Shown one piece after another: positions 53,264 to 61,809 of a stretch of 64,000 nucleotides of DNA (positions are counted from its first letter, which is position 1; each line of letters starts with the position of its first letter). Source of the stretch: Prorocentrum cordatum (Eukaryota; Sar; Dinophyceae; Prorocentrales; Prorocentraceae); assembly GCA_963575745.1 (NCBI GenBank), contig CAUYUJ010006358.1, positions 57,501-121,500 on the forward strand, written 5' to 3'. The notes below the pieces were generated by a model. It was not told where the DNA came from. It worked only from the letters and a program-made list of their open reading frames with translations, and did no database searches. Both the position numbers and the translations under genes were made by a program.

Positions 53264-53446
53264 GGGAAACGAACAATGATATAGAAATGCACACTCGGAG
53301 GTCCGCGCGGATTTCGCTGGACCCCTGGCGGCGCCTCTGGCGCCCCCCCTGGCGCGCGGAGCGCGCCAGGGATGGGGGTCCAGCGCGGATCCAAGAAATC
53401 CGCTCGGACCTCAGAGTTTTCTCATTTATGCAGTTTTTGGCTCCCC
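53264..53446. mobile_element. Family A TIR element, complete copy A6 with TA duplication
   Basis: 183 bp; left GGGAAACGAACAATGATATA, right TTTTTGGCTCCCC; TA at 53262-53263 and 53447-53448. Inner CTCGGAGGTCCGCGCGG and complement. Confidence 0.92.
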
Positions 53447-53512
53447 TAGTCGCACCCCGCCGACAGAACTTCCGGCTTTCGCCCATGGAATTGGAGGCCA
53501 TGTTTCGTGGGC

Positions 53513-53725
53513 CCCTAAACGGGGTGGTGACCACACCGTGCGGTGAGTCGGTGGGGATTTGGGGTCACCGCACGGTTTTGGGACTCGAGTCCCTCTCCGA
53601 GGACGTCTCGGGCGACAGGGGCCTCCGGGGTCCCAAGACCGTGCGGTGACGGACCGTGCGGTGAGGTCTTGGGGGATTTCGAGGTCACCGCACGGTCCGT
53701 CACCGCACCGTTTCGGGACTCCCAA
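53513..53725. mobile_element. Family S inverted element with repeated ACCGTGCGGTGA
   Basis: The 12-mer ACCGTGCGGTGA occurs three times forward (53534, 53638, 53656) and its complement three times (53567, 53684, 53699, the last with one change). Outer arms are AAACGGGGTGGTGACCAC and a loose complement. It lies immediately 3' of the YADD-encoding segment of a minus-strand RT, which it truncates. Confidence 0.65.
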
Positions 53726-54430
53726 ATGTTGATGTCCGGCTCGCTGCACGCAGTGCATGCACCCGGAGGCCTCCTCGCCCGTGGTGGCCACGAGCAGCGT
53801 GTCGTCTGCGTACAGCAGCCCGTGCACCTGCTGCATCAGATCCAGGGGTCGGGCGCGCCGCCTCCGGCTTCGCGTCGTGGAGAAGAGCCGCCATTACAAT
53901 TCAGGAGGGGAAAAAACTTACAGACACAATTAATCGTCGACTCCCAGGAAAATATGGGAAAATATGGGAAGTGGGGGGGAAGACAAAAACCCAGAAAATA
54001 TAGGAAAATATAGGGAATCTGGTTATTTGTGTGTATTTGTTTGTGTGTCCCAGGGCCCCTTCAACAATGGCAACGAGAAATGTGGGTACGCTCGGCTCTG
54101 ATGCCGAAGCCCTTTGGGTAAGGATTGGATGCCGACCCGGCGCCTCGGACCTCGAACGTGCGGTCCTTGTTTCGCGCAGTGCTGATGAAATCCGACGGGA
54201 TGCCGAATCGCTGCAGGGTGCGGCGTGACGCATCTGGTGAAACACTATCTGATGCTGTTGCCCAGTCAAGGGCGAGGAGCACCAGTCGCCCGTCTTTTTG
54301 CCCGCGTTAAAGTGACTGGCGAGAAAAAACGCATCCGCCGTGCCGCGCTTATTCTTGAACCTCAACCTCGATGTTCCACAGTATCTGTTCTGCGCCCCCG
54401 ATCGCGAGTCAGTTGGGAGGAACTGCAGCG
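53726..54430 (-). pseudogene. Non-LTR reverse transcriptase fragment, split by element C3
   Basis: On the minus strand: RGTADAFFLASHFNAGKKTG (54352-54290), then in another frame ALDWATASDSVSPDASRRTL and QRFGIPSDFIST (RT motif A region; canonical AFD reads ASD) to 54130. After a 166-bp family C insertion comes the catalytic box HGLLYADDTLLVATTGEEAS (YADD at 53801-53812). The order agrees with LINE-type RT motifs 2, A and C. Frameshift near 54285, and the 3' part is cut by element S. Confidence 0.8.
53899..54064. mobile_element. Family C element, copy C3, inserted in an RT gene
   Basis: ATTCAGGAGGGGAAAAAACT, ACAGACACAATTAATCGTCG, paired AAAATATGGGAAAATATGGG, right end TTGTGTGTCCCAGGGCCCCT. RT coding sequence lies on both sides, proving insertion. 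Confidence 0.92.
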
Positions 54431-54434
54431 AGCA

Positions 54435-54720
54435 GCTTGCATCCTGGTTCTCGCACCGCGAAGTGTTTTTTTGTTGCTGGGGCGAAGCGCTCCCCACCTC
54501 CGTAGACGGATGCGCGCGGCGCTAGGGAGTTCACCACACGAAACAAAAGAGTTGCTCCCAGCCCCTGCAACTCTGCTCGTAATGTTGGAGACAACTGCGC
54601 ACGTTGTTAGTGTGAGGGCCACACTCAGGAAAACGACTCGCCCTTATATCTGTCGAAAGACGAACATGTGCGGAGCTAGGGCGAGAGTCGCATTTTAAAC
54701 ACATCCCGTTCCTTCATTGT
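54435..54720. repeat. Family Q-like degenerate units
   Basis: Includes GCGCGGCGCTAGGGAGTTCA and GGGCGAGAGTCGCATTTTAA with CCGTTCCTTCATT, similar to the 45.1 kb repeat. Confidence 0.4.
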
Positions 54721-54794
54721 GCCTCTCGGCAATTCATAACGCTTCGCTTATTCCCGCCAGCCGATTCAGACACGACGCCCGGGCGAGTTGACCT

Positions 54795-55892
54795 GTGTGG
54801 GGAACTGTAAGCGCATACGTGGGGAAGTACGGGTTGGGAAGACAAAATCCGAGAGGAGAGTGGATGGCTTCTTGGGCTCGTTCTGAAAATATGGCAGTGG
54901 TATGTACATTTTTCAACAAACCGTTTGAGAAGCAGTGGACACACTTACAATTTCGATGCCGCCGTCAAATCGATTACTTTTGCATGACAGCAGGCGCCCT
55001 CGGCATGGCCATGGACACCGAGGCGTCGAACAGCATCGGTGTCGGAGTGGACCACAGGTGCGTGTCTCTCAAGCTCCAGATCTGCACTGCGAGAGCTGCG
55101 AGGGAACGACCGCCAGAGAGAGGAAAATGGCTGCCTGTTTCGTGCAACCTGTTCTCGGAGAAGGTTGACGAGGCTCTTTGTGGTCGCGTCCGGGAGCGGC
55201 CTGCCGGCGTTCGTGCTCCGCAACAGCATTGCGACGATATCGAACAAGTTTTTGTGCAATCTTTACCGAACCACTCTGACTGTGCACGCCGCCAGGGCCA
55301 GCAGAGTAAGCCGAGCCAGAACGCCAAAATCCGAAATCTCATTGCAGAGAGACGAGCAGCGAGAAGCGGGCATGCCGGGGGCAACCACAGACCGTTCAAA
55401 GTCATCAGCACGGAGCTGCAGAGAGAAATCCGGAAGCATGAACGCGCGCGCAGGCAACGCGAGATCTCCAAGATCCTGAAGCAGTTCGAGGGTGTGCGCT
55501 ATATTCCTGCGATTGGGGGGCCGCATGTGAACCCGACCCCTACCCCCCACGCTTTCCGAGGGGGAGGGTGGGGTTCACTTCGTTCGGGAGCTCCCGAGCG
55601 AGGTGAACCCCACCCTCCCCCTCAGAAATCGTGGGGGGTAGGGGTCGGGTTCGCATGTGGCCCCCTAGCGATACACACTCACGGCAGGAAGGCGCGCCTG
55701 ACGAGCGTCCTCGACGCCGAGGGGCAGACCCGCACAGACCGCCAAGAATTTGTTGATGCTTTTGCCGCTTTCCGTGAGGCCTTATGCACTTTTTCGTCAG
55801 CGGCCGCGGGCGAGCGCGCCAGCGGCGCGTCAGGTCAAAGCGGGCTACGCAGAGACGAATTCGGCAGGAGCGGCGCGCAAGGCTACAGCTAA
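54795..55892 (+). pseudogene. APE-type endonuclease C-terminal half and linker
   Basis: GLGRQNPRGEWMASWARSEN, then VCTFFNKPFEKQWTHLQFRC and RQIDYFCMT, and the catalytic-His motif GVDHRCVSLKL reproduce the last third of the retrotransposon AP-endonuclease fold (N.RG..L..F, TW.S......QIDYI, SDHR). A charged linker follows, into which element M2 has inserted without breaking the frame (53 added codons at 55.51-55.67 kb). The first two thirds of the domain (with the catalytic Glu and GDFN) are missing. Confidence 0.82.
55514..55667. mobile_element. Family M TIR element, complete copy M2, 5-bp target duplication
   Basis: 154 bp with about 62-bp near-perfect arms (GGGGGGCCGCATGTGAACCC, CGACCCCTACCCCCCAC on the left; complement on the right) around a loop TTCGTTCGGGAGCTCCCGAG. 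GCGAT flanks both sides (55509-55513 and 55668-55672). Insertion plus duplication is 159 bp, so the host LINE frame is preserved. Confidence 0.95.
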
Positions 55893-56096
55893 CGCGGCAA
55901 GCCGAGGCCTCAATCAGCGGCCCAGCGGCAGATGAGACCTTATACGCGGAACGTCAACGTCCTGCACCGGAGGCGCCAGCTGCAACCGACGGAACGGCAT
56001 GTTCCGACATCCCCCCAGTCACGGCCGACGAGGTCCAAACGCAGGTGAAGCGCATCAAAAGGGGAGAAGCCCCTGACAGCCGGGGGGCCAGCTCTG

Positions 56097-57472
56097 ATGG
56101 AAGCGATTGCAGCTTTATACACAGATGTGCTCTGCAACGGCGAGGAACCGCATGAGTCGTGGAAGCATTCTCGAGTGTCCGTCCTTTTCAAGATAGGTGA
56201 CCCCAGGGTGCCGCAAAATTATCGGCCAATCTCAATATTACCAATTCTGTACAAGCTCTACATGCTGATCGTGCACGACCGGCTACAGGTATATTTGGCA
56301 CCGGAGCATTCCATAGACCAGGTTGGTTTCAAGAAGTATTCTCTTGCGACGATCATTTACTGACTTTGGCACTCTTACACGAAAAGTGTTGGGAGTTCGG
56401 AAAGGACTTAGGCGATGCCGCTTTTGATTTTGAGAAGGCCTTCGATTCTGTTTCGCATAACAGTATATGGATTGCGCTGCGTGCCCGCCATGTTCCTGAA
56501 CCGTACATTCGAGCTCTGGCTCGTCTCTACCGGGGACAGACAGCGCAAGTCGTCTCAGACTGGACCAGCCGGACGTACAGACTGGAGCGAGGCACCCGCC
56601 AAGGATACCCAGTCAGCCCAATTCTTTTCAATGCGGTCCTGGAGCACATCATGCGCGACTTGAAGTTCGCGTGGAGGAAGAACTGGCGCGGCGTTCGCAT
56701 AGGGAACGAGCACTTCACAAATTTACGCTTTGCTGACGACATCCTGCTGGTGGGATCTTCTCGCGCCCAGATCCGCCACATGTTGTGCGACCTTCAAACA
56801 GCAGCTGGGGAGTTTGGGCTCAAGCTGCACATGGGCAAGACGAAGATTCTGTCCAATGTAGAAGTACGACATGGGGTCCTGAGGCAGAATCAAGTCCCGG
56901 TGGGGGAAGGTCACGTCGACGTTGTCCCCTTCGACGGTGGCACTCTCTATTTGGGAAGGCTGGTCTCGTTTTCTGATTTACACGACGTCGGGCTGACTCA
57001 CCGCTTCTCTCGTGGATGGGCAGCGTTTGGAAAATTCAAGAAAGAGTTAACCAACAAGCATTATCCGCTGCGTTGCAAAATGCGCCTGTTTGACACGACG
57101 GTGACTTCGTCCGTGCTCTACGGCAGCGGGTGCTGGGCGATGACGGTGGACATGACTCGCAGATTGCAGACCGAGGAGAGGAAAATGCTGCGGCGCATCG
57201 TTCAGACGCTGAGGAGACATTTCGAACTTGCCGATATGAGCGTAGAGCAAGAAAGCTGGGTGGATTGGGTTACGCGTGTCACCACACGGGCCGAAGGACT
57301 TTTCCGGCGAGCCGGATACCGCAGCTGGGGAGACCAACAACGGGGCAGAAAATGCCAGCTGCAAGGCCGAGTCCAGCAACGCGAAGACGGGCGCTGGTCC
57401 ACCACGCTGCTGGAGTGGATACCAGAGGGCGTTCGCGTGACCAGGCGGCCCCGCAAACGTTATGCGGATTGA
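56097..57472 (+). pseudogene. LINE-type reverse transcriptase
   Basis: Two frames joined by one frameshift near 56340. First frame: WKHSRVSVLFKIGDPRVPQN YRPISILPILYKL (RT motif 1) to QVGFKKYS. Second frame, 368 codons: AAFDFEKAFDSVSHNSIWIA (motif A, catalytic Asp kept), RLERGTRQGYPVSPILFN (motif B), NLRFADDILLVGS (motif C, FADD at 56729-56740), LKLHMGKTKIL (motif D), and a thumb/C-terminal region with LYGSGCWAMT and a W-rich tail ending RPRKRYAD-stop. All catalytic residues are present in the second frame. It would reverse-transcribe element RNA at a nicked target if the frames were joined. Confidence 0.92.
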
Positions 57473-58235
57473 TGAGCAAGTTGCGCTGTTCGCAACGCAG
57501 CGTCCGCCAAGCAGCACTGCTGGCATTTTTTTCGATGGCCCGTCCTCTCCCCTCCCCTGCGTCCCTTCCGGCCTCACGCGTCGTCTTTCTCGCTTTCTCT
57601 CGTTCCGTCGTCGTCGTTGTCGCTGTCGTGGTCGTTGTCGTTTGTGGCCACGTCGCGTGGGATAAGTCAGCGGCCACTTGCGCAGCTCGCAGCGCAGCAT
57701 TTTCACCATCTTGCCAATGCACAGCATGGCATCTGTTGTGCCGTTCAGCGAGCCCGACTGCCCTGAAGGGGCACGGGCGCGGGACCACCCGCAGCGCTGC
57801 ATCCGTTCCTGTCCTGTCTTGTCCTTGCGGAATAGAGAGTGGGGGAGGCATCCATCAAACCGTAGTTCTGGATTCGCCTGAGCAGACCCTGGTGTGAATC
57901 ATATGTGGATTCGCAGTCCTTTCGAAGGCGGGGAAGGTGGAGGGGGAGGTGGAGGAGGAGGTAGAGGGGAGGAGGTGAAGGAGGAGGAGGGGTAGGAGAA
58001 GGAGGGTTCTGTTGAGTATTGTTATCTAGCCATCAGACATTCAAGAACGACCAACTTTGGCGAAACGAAGCCTATCTACCCCCAGGCCTGTCGTGAGCGA
58101 CGAAGTTCACCTTGGTGGGTACCTACCTGAACTCTTGTCGCATGATACTCGTATGCCCCAGCTATCGCCTCTGCCTGCCGCGCAACCAATCGTATCCTCA
58201 GCCATTCCTTTCGGCGGCGCGCTTGGTGTGGACGT
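57473..58235. other. 3' flank of LINE, unassigned
   Basis: Contains a GTCGTTGTCGCTGTCGTGG run (57605-57640) and a GGA-rich run (57930-58000). No polyA-like tail or gene recognised. Confidence 0.4.
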
Positions 58236-58390
58236 GAGAAGGGCCAGACCTTCTCAGAAGGTGGGTGGGCTTCTTAGAAGCCCTTTGGCCTTCTAGGAAA
58301 TGTTGTTTGTATCCGTGGAAGGTTTCGAACATTTCGGGGGAAGCCAGGGGGACTTCAGAGCCTTCTGAGAAGGCCCGCCCTTCTCGTTTT
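58236..58390. mobile_element. Family P inverted-repeat element, P2
   Basis: Arms GAGAAGGGCCAGACCTTCTC / AGAAGGTGGGTGGGC and the complementary TTCTGAGAAGGCCCGCCCTT. The core is AT-richer. Short related inverted motif at 30.7 kb. Confidence 0.7.
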
Positions 58391-58419
58391 TCCCCCAGTC
58401 TCGCCGCCGATCCTTGCAC

Positions 58420-60165
58420 GAACGATCCCCAGCGTTGCAGCTGATGGTGCCTGAGCTGCTGCTTTCAGTCGGGCACCGAGGACCGGTGCAACTGTCCGCA
58501 TCCCTGCACCGACACGCCTGGCAGTCACTGTCTTCCGTCTCGCACGAGCTGGCTTTAGCTTTGTAGCTGATATGCTTACTCCAGGTTCGAGTTCGGGCAT
58601 CGGCAGTGGATGGTGCCACTGCCTGCCTATTCTAACCGCCAGGGTCTGATGTCTCCGCCTGCCTTCGCGCACGAGCTGACCCCACCGCTGTATCTGAGGA
58701 GGGCTTGCTCCTGCTGCAGCTCGGGCGCCGACAGCTGCCGATGTCGTTGCCGTTGCCCAGACCTCTCGCACCGGCAGGCCCTGCCGCCGCCGCCGGTGCT
58801 GCCTTTGCCTGCCTTCTCGCACCGACAGACCGTGCTGCCACTGCCTGTCTTCTTGTGTTGACAGTCCGTGCTGCCACGGCCTGCCTTCTGGCTCGAGCTG
58901 ATCCCAGCAGTATTGTGGCCGATGACGTGAATTGACCTCGCCATCGGGCACCCAGGATCGCTGCTGCCACTCCCTCCCTTGTCACAATGACAGTCCCTGC
59001 TGCCACGGCCTTCCTTCACGCACTAGCTGACCCCAGCAGCCACTGTAGCTGATGCTGTGGTGTTGATTCGCCATCGGGCACCGACGACTGCTGCCGCCAC
59101 TGTCTGCTCTGCCACACTGACAGACCCTGCTGTCACTGCCTGCCTTCTCGCACGAGCTGATTCCAGCAACCATATGGCTGATGATGTTTTTGTTTGCTCC
59201 TGCGCCACATGGCGGCGGCTGAGGTTCATGTCCACCTGCTGCCACTGCCTGCCTTCTCGCACCGACAGGCCCTGCTGCCGCTGGCTGCCTTCTCGCACGA
59301 GCTGACCCTAACAGCCCTGACGCGGATGGTGTTTTGTTCCTGCGCCTCCTTTTGCGGCGGCTGAGGTTGATGGTCACCCTGCAGCGATTGCCTTCCATGT
59401 CGCACTGGAAGGTCTGCCTTCTCGCACGAGTTGACCCCAGCCGCCATGTGGCTGATCACGTTTTGTTCCTGTGCCTCCTGGCGGCGGCTGAGGTTACTGG
59501 TCCACCTGCTGCCGCTGCCTGCCTTCCTGCAGCTGAAGACCTTGCTGCCGCTGCCTGCTTTCTCACTGAGCTGACCCAAACCGCCATGTAGCTGACGATG
59601 TCTTTCGCCGCTGTCGGGCAACCCCAACCGCTGCTGCCACTGCCTACCTTCTCGCATTGACAGCTCCTGCTGCCACATGGGGCACAGACAACCGCTGCTG
59701 TCACTGCCCGCTTTCTCGCACGAGGTTAGAACCCCAGCGTTTTTCAGCTGATGACGTTGGTTGATCTCCTGCGTTGCCGTCGGGTACCGACACTCACTAC
59801 TGTCGCTGCTTGTGTTCTCTCATCGGCAGTCTCTGCTGCCATTGCCCTTTTTACCGCACGCACCGCTCCCAGCATTGTAGCTGGTGGCACTGTCCTTTTT
59901 GGCTGGCTCCTGCGCGGCCTGGCAGTACCTGCTACCAGTGTATGCTTTCTCGCACGAGCCGTTGCCAGCATTGTAGCTGCTGCCACTGCTGATTTTGGCT
60001 GGCTCTTGCTTGCCCTTGCAGCCTGTGCTGCTACTGCCTACTTTCTCGCACGAGCCGTTCTTGGCATTGTGTCTGATGATGCTGCTGACCCTGGCTGGCT
60101 CCTGCTCCTTCTCCCGCTGTTTATTGTCGCATTCTTGCAGCAACGCTGCGGCTGCCGGCTTCACT
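58420..60165. repeat. Satellite, ~36-bp unit (CTGCCTTCTCGCAC / TGCTGCCACTGC)
   Basis: About 1.75 kb of degenerate units built from TGCTGCCACTGCCTGCCTTC and TCGCACCGACAGACCC, with longer higher-order units containing GAGCTGACCCCAGCAGCC and GTAGCTGATG (roughly 100-110 bp). Frames on the minus strand repeat SCEKAGSGSR or ARRQAVAAGSVG; with no start context I treat it as satellite. Confidence 0.85.
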
Positions 60166-60365
60166 GCTCGTCAGGAGATGGAGAAGGGTGAAGGAGGATG
60201 GGGCAGAAGAGTGAGTGGCCCCTGGCGGCTGCGCGCGCGCGCCTGGTCGCATCATTGCCCCTGATGGTCATTGGGACCACACTTGTTTCTGCCGGCGGCC
60301 CTCGAGCACGTGGCCACTTCGAAATTGGCGCTCGAAACACACCCGCGCTCGCCCCGTGCAGGGAT
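60166..60365. other. Spacer
   Basis: GC-rich with a short CG alternation; nothing recognised. Confidence 0.35.
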
Positions 60366-60485
60366 GGCCAGGAGGAGGAGGAGGAGGAGGAGGAGGAGGA
60401 GGAGGAGGACGAAGAGGAGGAGAAGGAGGAGGAGGAGGAGGAGAACGAGGAGGAGAACGAGGAGGAGAACGAGGAGGAGAACGCG
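60366..60485. repeat. (GGA)n/(GGAGAACGA)n microsatellite
   Basis: GGA run followed by four GAGGAGAACGAG units; Glu-rich frames are artefacts. Confidence 0.95.
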
Positions 60486-61345
60486 GTGGAGGAGAAGGGG
60501 GAAGGAGCAATGCAACGACGATGATGAAAATGATGATGACGCCGTCGGCAGCAGTCAGCCACAGAGGCCGCTTGTGAATCTCTCGCTCTGGGTGCCCTGT
60601 GGAAGGAGGAGGCTGAGGAGGTGGAGGGAGGGTGAGGATGATGGAACATGGGGGGTCGCAGACACCGCCAGGCGCTCGGAGGTTTTCGTCATCCAGTACG
60701 CACCTCCGCCGGCAGAAGCTCCCGCCGCGCGCTCCGGGCGCGGCGAGCGCGGGCCCCGCCGCCAGGCGCTCTCTGACAAGGGGGCTGCCGCCACCTGCGG
60801 GGGCCAGCGCCTCGTCCTCGCCTCCCTCCGGCTGGGTGCCGTGTGGTGGAAGGCTGTGCGAGGGCCAGGCGAACCCTGGAGTTCCGCTCAATACCGCTTC
60901 GTCGAGCTTAGTTGGGCTTCATCGGGCTTAATTTATTGCGTCGTGTGTCAATGCGGCTTCACGGCCCCCTGATCGCTTTCACAGTTCAGATGAATACCTC
61001 TCAGGAGCTGCCTCCCAGCACCAGTCCGCCCTGTTCCCACAGTACTCTTTTCCGTCATGGTGAGTACATTTAGGCAGGCCAGCATTCATTGCGGTTCATG
61101 TCCCATGTTCTCGGCTTGCATCCGCATGGATGGGTGAAGCTCCGATATTTCTAGGGGGATATATGTCCTCTATCTTATGCGTTTCCTCTGCGCCCTGCAT
61201 TGTCTCTCTGGCGCACTGGCCCACCTCTTATCTTTCCCCCCTCCTTCAAGCTCCTGCTCTTCATCCCCCTCCTCGCCCCTGCTCATCCGCTGTTTTCTTG
61301 TCCCTGCTCGGTTGGGCACCGCAGCGGCATCCGTCATGCAACGCA
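60486..61345. other. Unassigned sequence
   Basis: Mixed GC-rich sequence without recognised gene or TIR. Confidence 0.3.
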
Positions 61346-61480
61346 CTGCTTATGGAGCCTGTTGCCAAAGTGTGCCGCATGGTTGAGGTCGACCCCGCGG
61401 ACAAGCTGAAGAAGAGGCTGACGCTCAAGCGGATCGACCGCAGCAGGGACGCTCTATCCTTTCTGCACCCTGTCTTCTTG
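61346..61480 (+). CDS. Weak exon candidate
   Basis: A + frame reads MEPVAKVCRMVEVDPADKLK then KRLTLKRIDRSRDALSFL, with charged, non-repetitive, exon-like composition, upstream of a CT tract and element H2. No domain recognised and no clear donor; could be chance. Confidence 0.25.
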
Positions 61481-61509
61481 CCCGAGCATCGCCCCCTGGC
61501 GTCTCCTCC

Positions 61510-61572
61510 GCCTCTCTCTCTCTCTCTCTTTTTTTTTTTCTCTCTCTCTCTCTCTCTCTCGCTCTCTCTCTA
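61510..61572. repeat. (CT)n tract ending in TACAG
   Basis: Pyrimidine tract (61514-61570) followed directly by TACAG, the left terminus of H2; it resembles a polypyrimidine tract plus 3' splice site. Confidence 0.85.
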
Positions 61573-61765
61573 CAGTGGAGCCCCATGCCAAGAAACACCC
61601 TGCTCGCCTCCAGGGTGCCCTGGGTTTCTTGGGTTTCGATGGTTTTGCCGTGGAAGGCGTGACGTTCCCACACCGGTTTTGCCGTGGAAGGCGTGGAATG
61701 GACGTCCTGGGGTTCCAGGGTTGGGTTTCTTGTGGAGGGTTCCTTGTGGACTGGCCTCCACTGTA
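61571..61765. mobile_element. Family H TIR element, copy H2
   Basis: 195 bp; left TACAGTGGAGCCCCATGCCA, right ending ACTGGCCTCCACTGTA, so the terminal 10 bp are perfectly inverted. Internal tandem TTTTGCCGTGGAAGGCGTG (twice). Homologous to H1 over its length. Confidence 0.9.
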
Positions 61766-61809
61766 CGATACACATCAGCGGATATGACCGCACGTCCGCG
61801 CCGGCGGCG

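Larger units (their letters stand above)
54790..57472 (+). mobile_element. Non-LTR retrotransposon (EN-RT), 5'-truncated and frameshifted
   Basis: Endonuclease C-terminal half at 54.8-55.1 kb and reverse transcriptase at 56.1-57.2 kb in the same orientation, as in APE-type non-LTR elements. At least three frameshifts (about 55.79, 56.09 and 56.34 kb). The 5' half of the endonuclease and any ORF1 are missing. A TIR element (M2) is inserted in the endonuclease-RT linker. Confidence 0.88.
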
